Below, piece by piece: positions 33,476 to 41,669 of a stretch of DNA of 64,000 nt (positions within the stretch are counted from its first letter, which is position 1; every line of letters starts with the position of its first letter). The position numbers and the translations under genes are program-made. This DNA is from Oscillospiraceae bacterium. GTDB lineage: Bacteria > Bacillota > Clostridia > Oscillospirales > Ruminococcaceae. The notes beneath the pieces were generated by a model. The model had not been told where the DNA came from and made no database searches. It worked only from the letters and a program-made list of their open reading frames with translations. The DNA lies in NCBI GenBank assembly GCA_018380115.1, contig JAGZUF010000014.1:1-64000 (forward strand), in the 5' to 3' direction.

Positions 33476-33997
33476 TCTTTTTTGCTTGTTCACACCTTAA
33501 TTTTGCTTTTCGGAGACGCAGGCTGCTCCTAGCTGAGCTTCTTCTGACTTTTCGAGATTGTGCTGCGGCAGCTTAAACCGTATTTTTTCAAACCTGATGA
33601 ATTGTTTTCATGAAAACGGTGCGGTTTTTGTGCCTAACAGTTTTATCAAGTCATCTGGCTTGCTGAATAGCGGCTTGGCAGGTAAGCTCAGCAGTATTTT
33701 TTATATCTGTCCGGCTCAATGCGGTCGATGATTCAGTCTAATCATATAACGGCCTGCAGGGGATAATGGTTGCATCCAGCGGCCGCTTATAATTTTCTGG
33801 GGCTGGGGAGAAGCATATATGCGTCAGGCTGTGCAGCCTTTGCGAGCCTCTGAACAGAAAGAGCAGACAACGGCACAATGCGGACAAATAGTGTTCACAG
33901 TATCTGATGGTCGGACGGAATCAATGAGGGCAGTAGAGTGCTCTGCGGCCACAGCTTTGCTGTGTACCAAGTAGTCAGGCAGGGGGAAAACAAAAGG
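33476..33997. other. long non-coding stretch downstream of ssrA
   Basis: About 520 bases without a supported gene. One terminator-like hairpin is visible near 33575-33630: AAACCG, inner TTTTTTCA/TGAAAACG, then CGGTTTTTG. A short transcript could end there, but no promoter stands out. The stretch separates the conserved smpB-ssrA pair from the accessory catabolic block. Confidence 0.4.
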
Positions 33998-34039
33998 GCC
34001 CGCGCAGCCTGCCGTGAAATTCGGCAGAGCTGCGCGGGC
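33998..34039 (-). terminator. terminator of the LysR-linked catabolic operon
   Basis: GCCCGCGCAGC plus CTGCCG (33998-34014) pair with CGGCAG and GCTGCGCGGGC (34022-34039, one bulged A). On the minus strand TTTTGTTTTC follows. It ends the four-gene operon. Confidence 0.88.
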
Positions 34040-34070
34040 AGATGAAATAAGAACACTCCGTTAGGCAACA

Positions 34071-35255
34071 TCAGGTTTCAGGTGCGTTCTCTTTCTCGGA
34101 ATGGTCCTTTTTCCACACGCGGTAGATGGAGATAAGCAGAGGAATTACCACGGCGAACAGGGCCACATTGCCCAGCATGACGTACCCCTTCTGTACGATA
34201 GCCACCAGGCCCACGCCGGAAATCAGCCAGCAGGTGAGCAGGAAAGCCATGGAGAGAATAAAGAATTTGGCCTTATGGCTGAGCTTTTCGGTTTTCCACA
34301 CAGTGGCCCAGCGGTTGGAAAAGTTATATGTAAAGCTGGGGGCGGTGGAAACCACGGACAATACCACAACGATCCAGTAAATGACAGTGAGGATGGGCGA
34401 CAGATACTGCTGGCAAATCAACAGAATTGGCGTGCCGGCCATGATTTCCGGCATGAAGGGCAGCACGATGGCGCCCGTCATGGCGAACAGAAGAGTGACA
34501 AGCAGGCCGATGGTGATGCCGGAACCGATGGCATCCTTCTGGCCGCGGATCTGGTCGGAATAGTTGCTCAGCGTGGAGCCCCAGGACGAGCAGGTCATGC
34601 AGTACGAGAAGAACATGGAGAAGTGGGCGGCCACGGTGGTGCCGGTCCAATCCAAGCCAATGTCAAAATTGCCGATGCGCTCCATTAGCACATCGCCCCG
34701 GATGCTGATAACGGCAACCAGAATGGCAACCAGAGATACGATCAGAGAGACGGTCATCAGGGTGTTGAACTTGCGCAGAAACCCGGCCCCATAAATAGTC
34801 AAAACAGCGAACAGCAGCACACCGGCAATGCTGGCAATTGTAGAGGGGATACCCAGCAGCGTGTTCATCAATTCAGAGAACAGCGCCACGGTGGCTGCCA
34901 CGGTAACAAGGCCCATCATCATGGTGTAAATATCGAAGAATACAGTTACGATACCTTTCAATATAGGGTTGGCGCCCGGCTTTTGCAGGCCATAGAGCGC
35001 CAGATAATAGGCATTATAATTGGTAATTTTGTAAGCCCGCACAAAGTTCAGGCCCACGCTGCAGAAAAAGGACATGGCCGCGAAGAACATCAGCAGCCAC
35101 ACCAGGGCCCAGCCGCCGCCCAGGGTGACAATATAGGTAGAGGCGTAAACGCCGGAAGCCATGTTGGCGCCGCAGAACGTGCCGAACATCAGCGCGCCCA
35201 GGCCGAACCAAATAGCAAATGTTTTTGCGAAACCTGATTTTTCTTTTTGTTGCAT
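34071..35255 (-). CDS. YkvI-like LeuT-fold membrane transporter
   Basis: A protein of 394 residues with about ten to eleven hydrophobic segments. It opens FGLGALMFGTFCGANMASGVY, an unwound-helix-1 type sequence as in LeuT/APC-fold carriers, and as a whole resembles the uncharacterised YkvI family of Firmicutes. Probable role: uptake of the small substrate handled by the three enzymes encoded upstream. Start ATG 35255 with AGGAGA before it. It is last of a four-gene minus-strand operon; a GC-rich hairpin sits between it and the alcohol dehydrogenase gene. The ion coupling and substrate are unknown. Confidence 0.65.
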   Translation of the reverse strand: MQQKEKSGFAKTFAIWFGLGALMFGTFCGANMASGVYASTYIVTLGGGWALVWLLMFFAAMSFFCSVGLNFVRAYKITNYNAYYLALYGLQKPGANPILKGIVTVFFDIYTMMMGLVTVAATVALFSELMNTLLGIPSTIASIAGVLLFAVLTIYGAGFLRKFNTLMTVSLIVSLVAILVAVISIRGDVLMERIGNFDIGLDWTGTTVAAHFSMFFSYCMTCSSWGSTLSNYSDQIRGQKDAIGSGITIGLLVTLLFAMTGAIVLPFMPEIMAGTPILLICQQYLSPILTVIYWIVVVLSVVSTAPSFTYNFSNRWATVWKTEKLSHKAKFFILSMAFLLTCWLISGVGLVAIVQKGYVMLGNVALFAVVIPLLISIYRVWKKDHSEKENAPET

Positions 35256-35311
35256 GATTATTCTCCTCATAAAATCCGTAGTAGTTGATTCCGATCTTCA
35301 AGGGTCGGCCC

Positions 35312-35333
35312 CCGCCGCGGCCAGCCGCGGCGG
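35312..35333 (-). other. GC-rich hairpin between the alcohol dehydrogenase and transporter genes
   Basis: CCGCCGCGG (35312-35320) and CCGCGGCGG (35325-35333) pair perfectly with loop CCAG; a second short GCCC/GGGC hairpin follows near 35349. No T-run is present. It may stabilise the upstream mRNA part or lower transporter expression. Confidence 0.55.
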
Positions 35334-35393
35334 AAGCCTTTCCCGCTAGAACCGCCCGGAAGGGCGGAACGAGAGGAGGGGAATACAGCGTTT

Positions 35394-36563
35394 TTACAGG
35401 CACATGGTCAAAATCTGCTCAATATCCTGCTGGTTCAAAGGCTTGTAACCGGCCAGAATACCGCCGCCGCAGGCTTTTTTGGCCATGATGGGAATGTTGC
35501 TGGCATCGATGCCGATAGCCGTCAGGGTAGAATCCAAGCCCAGCTTGCCGAACAGGAAATCTTCCGTCAGAGCAATGCTCTTTTCGGCGGCTTCCATGGC
35601 GGGCAGGGCGGGGTCCACTCCAAAGACGTTCACGCCGTATTCCCGGAAGAGCGGCGCGCTGTCTTCGTCCAGTACATAACGCATCCACCGGGGCGTGACG
35701 ATTGCCAGACCCAAACCGTGTGTGATGTCGTAGATGGCGGATAGCTCATGCTCAATCTGATGGCAGCTCCACACACATTTCTGCAGCGCGCCTATCATGC
35801 CGTTGATAGCCCAGGAGCTGGCCCACATCAGGTTGGCGCGGGCCTCATAGTCATCGGGGTGTTCCAGCGCCACAGGGGCGTACTCAATGACGGTTTTCAT
35901 CAGCCCTTCTTTTACGCGCTCAAGCATGTACATGCGCTGGCTGTCAGGGACAAAATAGCTTTCCAGTATGTGTGAGAAAATGTCGGCGCTGCCGCAGGCC
36001 GTCTGATACCTGCTGACAGAATAGGTCTCTGTGGGGTCCAGGAAGGAAACACGGGGGCGCATGGCATAGTCGGCATTGACCAGTTTTTCCTGTGTGTCTG
36101 GGTTGCTGATGACGCTGGTACCGTCCATCTCAGATCCGGTGGCAGCCAGAGTGAGAACGCTGATGAGGGGCAGGCATTTACCAACCTTGGCCTTCCCGGT
36201 TAAAAAGTCCCAGGCATCCCCATCGTAGTAGGCGCCGGCGGCCACGAATTTGGCGCAGTCGATGACAGAGCCGCCGCCCACGGCCAGAACCACGTCAATA
36301 TGCTCTTTTTTGCATATGGCGGCCCCGCTGTTGACGGAGGAGACACGGGGATTGGGGTCGATGCCGCTCAGCTCGAAGAGCTCCAGCCCCGCCTCCTTCA
36401 CCTGTGCAGCTACCCGGTCATACAGGCCGCTTTTTTTGATAGAGCCCCCGCCGTAGCACAGCAGCACGCGCTTGCCGTAAGCGGCCAGCTCCGGGCCCAG
36501 ATGATGCAGCTGGCCGGGGCCAAAGTAAACTTTGGTGGGAATATCATAAACAAATGAATTCAT
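35394..36563 (-). CDS. iron-containing alcohol dehydrogenase
   Basis: A protein of 389 residues of the Fe-ADH (butanol dehydrogenase/YqhD-like) group. NAD(P) site: GGGSVIDCAKFVAAG near 95-110. Metal-binding residues lie in ADIFSHILE and HQIEHELSAIYDITHG. It should interconvert an aldehyde and an alcohol, here perhaps reducing an aldehyde intermediate of the operon's substrate. Start ATG 36563 with AAAGGA. It is third gene of the operon, after the UPF0597 gene. The carbonyl substrate is not shown. Confidence 0.92.
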   Translation of the reverse strand: MNSFVYDIPTKVYFGPGQLHHLGPELAAYGKRVLLCYGGGSIKKSGLYDRVAAQVKEAGLELFELSGIDPNPRVSSVNSGAAICKKEHIDVVLAVGGGSVIDCAKFVAAGAYYDGDAWDFLTGKAKVGKCLPLISVLTLAATGSEMDGTSVISNPDTQEKLVNADYAMRPRVSFLDPTETYSVSRYQTACGSADIFSHILESYFVPDSQRMYMLERVKEGLMKTVIEYAPVALEHPDDYEARANLMWASSWAINGMIGALQKCVWSCHQIEHELSAIYDITHGLGLAIVTPRWMRYVLDEDSAPLFREYGVNVFGVDPALPAMEAAEKSIALTEDFLFGKLGLDSTLTAIGIDASNIPIMAKKACGGGILAGYKPLNQQDIEQILTMCL

Positions 36564-36606
36564 GGAACGATCCTTTCTTTGATAAGAACGGCCAAAGGGA
36601 AGCCTT

Positions 36607-37878
36607 TTACCCGACCATGATGCTGAGGATAGTCCGGTCGGTGCCCAGCATGCCTTTGCGTGCCAGAACGCCCACATTGGAGACCGTATTATCCACATCA
36701 TCGGCCAGAATACCGTCGCCGCCCTTGAAGTCCTGCCCGTTTTTGTGCATCAGGTAGCCCAGGATGCCGGCCTCCACACTGGAAGCAATCTTTGCAGCGC
36801 AGGACGGCTTGGCGCCGTCGCAGATGGTGCCGGAGAGGATGGCCACAGCGTTGATGATGGTGTGGGCGATGGCGTCGTAGTCTGCCCCTTGCAGATAGGC
36901 GATACCGGCCCCGGCGCCCACGCCTGCGCTGACTGCGCCGCAGTAAGCGGACAAACGGCCGATCCCGGCCTTCTGGTAGACGGTCACCAAATCGCTGACC
37001 AGCAGCGCCCGGTAGAGCTGCTCCTGCGTTGCGCCCAGATACTTTGCGTAACGGATAACCGGCAGGGAAGCGGTCATTCCCTGATTGCCTGAGCCAGAGC
37101 AGATGACTACCGGCATTTCACACCCGCTCATTCGGGCATCGCTGCCGGCAGCGGCCCATGCACGCGCCTCGATTTTAATGTCTCCGCCGTACTCCTTCAG
37201 CAAAGTGGAGCCAATATTGGCGCCCCAGTTGTTTTTCAGCCCTTCCTCGGCGATGGCAGAATTGTACTGGATCTGGCGGTCCAGCAAATCGGACACCAGC
37301 GACAGGTCTGCTTCGCTGGCGAAGTCCAGCACATTTTTCAGGGTGAGCAGCTCGCGGGAGCCGCCCGTTTCGCCGGGCGCGGCATCCATTTCCTTTTTCA
37401 GCTCCACAACGCCGTTCTTTTCAATATAGACGATGTTGGTGTGGCTGTCCAAGATATGGACAACCGCCTTGTCGCTGCCCGCCCAGCCGGTGATCTGGAT
37501 ATCCAGCAGCCAGGGGGTCTCGGGGCAGGCGACTTGAATAGGCGTGTTCTTTACAAAGGCCGCGATGCCGGCATGAGCCGATTCAGGCACCGAGGAAATG
37601 ACCTGAAGTTCCTGGTCGGCCTGGCCGGATACGATTCCGGCCGCGGCTGCGGCCTGCACGCCCTTCATCCCGCCGGTGTTGGGCACCACGACGCTTTTGG
37701 CGTTTTTCAGGATATTGCCGGATACCTCCACCAGAACCTTTTCAGGCAGAGCCCCCAATACCTGGCGCATCTTCGCGGCGCAGTAGGCAATGGCGATGGG
37801 CTCGGTGCATCCGGTGGCGGGCACCAGCTCCTCTTTCAGAATAGAGACAAAGGCGGCCTGCATATCAGGTGTTAACAT
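36607..37878 (-). CDS. UPF0597 / L-cysteine desulfidase-like (serine dehydratase alpha-like) protein
   Basis: A protein of 423 residues of the UPF0597 family, which includes CyuA-type L-cysteine desulfidase (cysteine to pyruvate, ammonia and sulfide) and resembles L-serine dehydratase alpha subunits. Visible: VPATGCTEPIAIAYC at about 17-32 with cysteines likely to hold the iron-sulfur cluster, VVPNTGGMKGV, CSGSGNQGMTASLPV and a conserved C-terminal ICDGAKPSCAAK. Length normal. It is second in the operon. Because the neighbours are a UroD-type methyltransferase and an alcohol dehydrogenase, the real substrate may be a cysteine-like or other beta-eliminating compound. Family firm, substrate inferred. 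Confidence 0.85.
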   Translation of the reverse strand: MLTPDMQAAFVSILKEELVPATGCTEPIAIAYCAAKMRQVLGALPEKVLVEVSGNILKNAKSVVVPNTGGMKGVQAAAAAGIVSGQADQELQVISSVPESAHAGIAAFVKNTPIQVACPETPWLLDIQITGWAGSDKAVVHILDSHTNIVYIEKNGVVELKKEMDAAPGETGGSRELLTLKNVLDFASEADLSLVSDLLDRQIQYNSAIAEEGLKNNWGANIGSTLLKEYGGDIKIEARAWAAAGSDARMSGCEMPVVICSGSGNQGMTASLPVIRYAKYLGATQEQLYRALLVSDLVTVYQKAGIGRLSAYCGAVSAGVGAGAGIAYLQGADYDAIAHTIINAVAILSGTICDGAKPSCAAKIASSVEAGILGYLMHKNGQDFKGGDGILADDVDNTVSNVGVLARKGMLGTDRTILSIMVG

Positions 37879-37893
37879 AGGGTACAGTTCTCC

Positions 37894-38907
37894 TTATTTC
37901 CTTGCGGCATATTCAATGGCGGCCTGACGGACCCACTCAAGACGGGAGTCATCGATGTCGTTGGGAACGGTGCAGTCCGCGCCCAGCATCACGCCGATCT
38001 GGCCGCATTCGTCCAGAATCTTCCACGCGGCTTCTTTCACTTCCTGCTCGGTGCCCTTATAGATAACGGTATCCTGCGCAAAGCCGCCGAATACAGGGCG
38101 CCCGCCGAACAGTTTTTTGCCTTCGCTCAGGGAAACACCCTCGGCATACACAGCGATATTGACGGCCGCCGCTTCAAAGTCGGTGAACAGGTTCAGGTGA
38201 TTGGAACGGCCGTGATAGCCGCAGATGTGCAGCAGGTTGATGCTGCTCAACTTGTTGGCGTTTTTCATAACCTCTTTTTCATAAGGGGCCACATAAGTAC
38301 GATAGAACTCGTCCGTAAAGAAGTTGGACTGGTTGCTGACACTCATGTAAATGCCGTCTACGCCGCCCTCTTTAATCAGCATCTCGTTGATGGCACAGAT
38401 GCCTTCGCACAGGTTCTTCATGGCCGCGGCCACAGCGTCGGGGTCTTCCTCCACGAACTTCAGCATACGGGTTTCGTCGCCTTCGCCCGGCACGCCGCCG
38501 ATGCACAGGCTGTTGCGCAGCACCTGGGACGGAGAGAAGCCGGTGGCATACACGGGAGCGTCAGAATCCTCATAGAAGGCGCGCACCCGTTTAGTCAGCT
38601 CCAGCGTTTTTTTGGCAAAGGCAGAATCCACAGAGGGAGCATGTACGTTGCGCAAATCGCTTGCCGTTTTTACAAAGGAAACATCCACCGGAATAATCAT
38701 CAGAGTATCGTTCATGATTTTGATTACGTCCGGGTCAAACTTTTCCCGGGCCAGCTTATGGCCGATGACGTTGCGTTCAAAAGCCTCCTGATTCTCAAGG
38801 CCCTTGCCCCATTCGTTAGGAGGGCAGAAGTGATGGAAAAACGCAACGGGGACGCGGTCTACCGGTTTGCTCGCCAGGAAGTTCATGAATCTTTCACGCT
38901 TGGTCAT
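37894..38907 (-). CDS. UroD/MtaA-family (methylcobamide-type) methyltransferase-like protein
   Basis: A protein of 337 residues with the uroporphyrinogen-decarboxylase fold. Instead of heme-pathway features it has LLHICGYHG near 230 and GADCTVP near 310: the His-x-Cys and distant Cys that bind zinc in MtaA/CmuA-type methyltransferases. Such enzymes move methyl groups between a corrinoid and a thiol. No corrinoid-binding protein is encoded in this window, so the partner is missing or elsewhere. Start ATG 38907 with GAGGAGAG. It is first gene of the operon and divergent from the LysR gene, with a palindromic operator between them. Confidence 0.78.
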   Translation of the reverse strand: MTKRERFMNFLASKPVDRVPVAFFHHFCPPNEWGKGLENQEAFERNVIGHKLAREKFDPDVIKIMNDTLMIIPVDVSFVKTASDLRNVHAPSVDSAFAKKTLELTKRVRAFYEDSDAPVYATGFSPSQVLRNSLCIGGVPGEGDETRMLKFVEEDPDAVAAAMKNLCEGICAINEMLIKEGGVDGIYMSVSNQSNFFTDEFYRTYVAPYEKEVMKNANKLSSINLLHICGYHGRSNHLNLFTDFEAAAVNIAVYAEGVSLSEGKKLFGGRPVFGGFAQDTVIYKGTEQEVKEAAWKILDECGQIGVMLGADCTVPNDIDDSRLEWVRQAAIEYAARK

Positions 38908-38942
38908 AATAACTCTCCTCTTTCCATTCGAATTTAACGAAA

Positions 38943-38969
38943 TTGTCAAAATACGTTTGTATTTGACAA
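38943..38969. promoter_or_regulatory. near-perfect palindrome in the lysR/UroD intergenic region (operator)
   Basis: TTGTCAAA (38943-38950) and TTTGACAA (38962-38969) are perfect inverted arms, and the interior TAC/GTA extends the symmetry with one extra A. It lies between the divergent start codons, downstream of a minus-strand TATAAT (38985-38980). A LysR-type binding site is the likely explanation. Confidence 0.7.
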
Positions 38970-39029
38970 ACTAACTGAAATTATAGTAACATCAATAATA
39001 AGTTCTGTATAATACATAAAAATTCCAGT

Positions 39030-39050
39030 GTTATGAAAAAAAGCTATAAC
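39030..39050. promoter_or_regulatory. second LysR-type box before lysR
   Basis: GTTAT (39030-39034) and ATAAC (39046-39050) flank exactly 11 bases, the T-N11-A pattern of LysR boxes, ending 14 bases before the lysR start. It overlaps the leader and could serve autoregulation. Confidence 0.5.
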
Positions 39051-39064
39051 ATGGAGGAGTTATT

Positions 39065-40018
39065 ATGAAACTGAAGGTATTGGAGTATTTCATTGCGCTG
39101 GCAGAGTCGAAATCTATCAACGAAGCGGCGCAAAAGCTGTACATTGCCCAGCCCAGCCTGACAAAGGCCCTCCATCTGTTTGAAAAGGAGATTGGGCTGC
39201 CCCTTTTTCACCGAACGAAGGCAGGCATCACTCTGACAGAGGCAGGGCGAAAAATTCTGCCCGAAGCCAGGCAGATGGTGGAATATTACAACGGCTGGCT
39301 GGCCTTGGCCCGTCAGAATTTTTTGAATGTGGTGGATGTATATGCCCATACCTCTCTCTCCGGTTTTCTGTTTCCGGACATCATCCTGCAGTTCAAAGAA
39401 AAGTATTCAGATTTGAATATCAATTACACTACCGTCTCGTGCCCGGAGATATATCTTTCTCATGACAGCCGGAAGCCGGTGCTTGCACTGGCAATTTGCG
39501 AAAAAGCAAATAATGGCAAATATACCAAAATGTGGGCGGGGGGGTACGAACAGCTTCTATTGCTGCAAGGTGAATATGGCTGCCTTGTAAATAAAAACGG
39601 GCCGCTTGCCCGGCGCAAGGCGGTTGCGCAGGAGGATTTGCGCAACTATTATTTCATTGCGCCTAATCTGCGGGAGATGCGCGAACAGCCGGAGTTTATG
39701 GCGCCGGTGCTGCAGGATATCATCAAGATAGCCTCGTTCAATAAAACGGTTCAGGTGGAAACTGTATCCAATGTGATTGAGCTGCTGCGAAAATATCCAG
39801 AGGGATATGTAATTGCCTGTTACCCAGCCTGCAAACGTTATGAAAGTGTGGCCAGCGGGGAACTGCTTTACCTTCCTTTTCAGAACTATGAGGCGAAAGT
39901 GAACGTATGCCTGTTTTATGAAAGACAGGCATACCGCCAGTATCCAGTGCTGCGTGAACTGATTCAGGCAGTGCGGGCCGCGGCCGCACAATTTTTGACC
40001 GGGCAGGAAGGCCGGTAA
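39065..40018 (+). CDS. LysR-family transcription regulator
   Basis: A protein of 317 residues. The N-terminal winged helix is typical: LKVLEYFIALAESKSINEAAQKLYIAQPSLTKALHLFEKEIGLPLFHR (only the outline is needed: residues 1-60). A periplasmic-binding-like sensing domain follows. ATGGAGGAG precedes the ATG. It is divergent from the four-gene catabolic operon and separated by 157 bases with two symmetrical boxes, so it most likely controls that operon in response to its substrate or an intermediate. Confidence 0.92.
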   Translation: MKLKVLEYFIALAESKSINEAAQKLYIAQPSLTKALHLFEKEIGLPLFHRTKAGITLTEAGRKILPEARQMVEYYNGWLALARQNFLNVVDVYAHTSLSGFLFPDIILQFKEKYSDLNINYTTVSCPEIYLSHDSRKPVLALAICEKANNGKYTKMWAGGYEQLLLLQGEYGCLVNKNGPLARRKAVAQEDLRNYYFIAPNLREMREQPEFMAPVLQDIIKIASFNKTVQVETVSNVIELLRKYPEGYVIACYPACKRYESVASGELLYLPFQNYEAKVNVCLFYERQAYRQYPVLRELIQAVRAAAAQFLTGQEGR

Positions 40019-40028
40019 ATACAGCGGG

Positions 40029-40056
40029 CCGGCCGTCAGCGGCCGCTGACGGCCGG
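40029..40056. repeat. 28-bp perfect GC palindrome after lysR
   Basis: The 28 bases from 40029 to 40056 are fully self-complementary around a central GGCC (arms CCGGCCGTCAGC). No T-run follows directly; GAAAAAA comes after. It probably acts as 3' end structure for lysR or as a bidirectional barrier between convergent operons. The rest of 40057-40280 holds nothing recognised. Confidence 0.65.
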
Positions 40057-40280
40057 GGCGAAAAAATGCATGAGCCGGAACGCAGATAGATTCAAAATGG
40101 CTGCTGCTGAGGTGTTGCCTGTAAAACATAGAGGAAGTACACTATTCTATTATATTTATTCTCTTTCGAATAAAACTGCTTTCGGTGACAGTAGAAGTGG
40201 AGCAGTGGATACTTCTTCTGACGTGTGCGCGGAGCCGGCTGGAGAGTAGATGGATTGTATCACTGCAGCCTGAATAAAGT

Positions 40281-40311
40281 AAAAGCCAGCGCCTAAATGG
40301 CGCTGGCTTTT
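40281..40311. terminator. terminator of the LacI-linked operon
   Basis: AAAAGCCAGCGCC (40281-40293) pairs perfectly with GGCGCTGGCTTTT (40299-40311), loop TAAAT. U-runs on both strands serve both convergent units. Confidence 0.9.
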
Positions 40312-40318
40312 CTTTCGG

Positions 40319-41644
40319 CTACGCAAGGAATGGCAAAAAGTACAGCAGAGCTGCAACCACCAACGAAGCCGCCGATGTAGCAAGGGTGGTGGATACAAAG
40401 ATAGCGGGGTATGCGTCCTTCATTTTCAGCCCGGCATGATTAATTGTCATGAGAATCGTGCCGCTGTACGGAAGTGAATCCAGGGTGGTTGCAGAGAAAG
40501 CGGCTATGCGGTGAATGATGGCGGCCGGCATCCCCTGCGCCTGGAGCAGTGGAGCAACGATTGGCAGCGCAATGGATTGGCCGGTGGTGGAACCGCCGGT
40601 CAGCGCGCATAAAAGCGCGACCGATACAATACATAAAAGAAACGGCGGGCCAGACCAGCGGGTAACAGCATCTATCACGGCCTGAAATGCCGGGACACAT
40701 TGAATGCAACTGGCGAAGCCGAAAACCGCGCCAATGCTGCCCACAGGCACAAGCGAATCTGACAGCCCTGTATTGATACACTTTCGAATGTCCTTTCGCG
40801 CCATATACGGGGCGAACAGAAAAACGGAAAGCGCGGCGCCAGTCAGAGTGCAAAACAGAATATCCAAATGCATCAAATTGAACAGAACAAACAGCGTTGC
40901 AAGCGGCAGCAAGGAAATAAAAAATGGGGGTGTATCTTTTTCTAGTGCCGGTAGTGTGCAAGCGGTTGAAGCAGGCTCAAACTGTTCTCCGCGGGCCTGT
41001 GCGCGGCTAATCATTTTATCTAAAACGAATAGGGTGACGAAAATCTCTACAATCATGCCCACAATACCGGGCAAAAGCCCGGAAGTGGGTGATGTGCCCA
41101 AGAGAGTAGAAGGAATCAGGTTAGTTGGCTGCGGCGAGCCCGGCCCCGACAGGGCGAACGTGACGCAGCCGCTCAAAATCACACCAGGTGCAAAGCGAAG
41201 CGGGATATTATTACTTTTAAAAATTGAAATGGCGATAGGGTAGATTGTAATAATGACAACCGCTGCGTTAATACCACCGTAACAGATAACGGAAGAGGCA
41301 AGAATAACCAGAAGTAAACTCATACGCCGCCGCTGCGCAGCTGCTGTGACTCTGGAAAGAAAAAGATGCTGAAGAGTATAGGCAATTGAGAGCGCCGCGC
41401 CGCTGGAGGCATAAAGCTTAGCCATCACAGAGCTGAACAGAAACATTCCCAAAAGGCTACTCACAATGGAGCCAAGCCCGCCAAGGTATTGCTCGGTCAG
41501 CGTTTCAGTTAGCGGAAGCCCTGCCAGCCATACTGTGGCTACAGCGCCCAAAAAGCTTGCCAGATAAATTGACCAGCCACGGTAAGTTACAAAAATCAGG
41601 ATGGAAAATCCTACGAAAATACTTAGCAGGCCCAGAGTGTCCAT
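40319..41644 (-). CDS. GntP-type permease
   Basis: A protein of 441 residues with about 12 hydrophobic segments. It belongs to the GntP (gluconate:H+ symporter-like) superfamily by its layout: a re-entrant region SGPGSPQPTNLIPSTLLGTSP near 165-185 and GSIGAVFGFASCIQCVPAF near 305-325, and GGSTTGQSIALPIVAPLL near 355. Members import sugar acids or other organic acids. It is last in the AKR-MFS-GntP operon, 25 bases after the MFS gene. The substrate is unknown. Confidence 0.8.
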   Translation of the reverse strand: MDTLGLLSIFVGFSILIFVTYRGWSIYLASFLGAVATVWLAGLPLTETLTEQYLGGLGSIVSSLLGMFLFSSVMAKLYASSGAALSIAYTLQHLFLSRVTAAAQRRRMSLLLVILASSVICYGGINAAVVIITIYPIAISIFKSNNIPLRFAPGVILSGCVTFALSGPGSPQPTNLIPSTLLGTSPTSGLLPGIVGMIVEIFVTLFVLDKMISRAQARGEQFEPASTACTLPALEKDTPPFFISLLPLATLFVLFNLMHLDILFCTLTGAALSVFLFAPYMARKDIRKCINTGLSDSLVPVGSIGAVFGFASCIQCVPAFQAVIDAVTRWSGPPFLLCIVSVALLCALTGGSTTGQSIALPIVAPLLQAQGMPAAIIHRIAAFSATTLDSLPYSGTILMTINHAGLKMKDAYPAIFVSTTLATSAASLVVAALLYFLPFLA

Positions 41645-41669
41645 TGCATTTGCTCACCTCAAGAAATCT

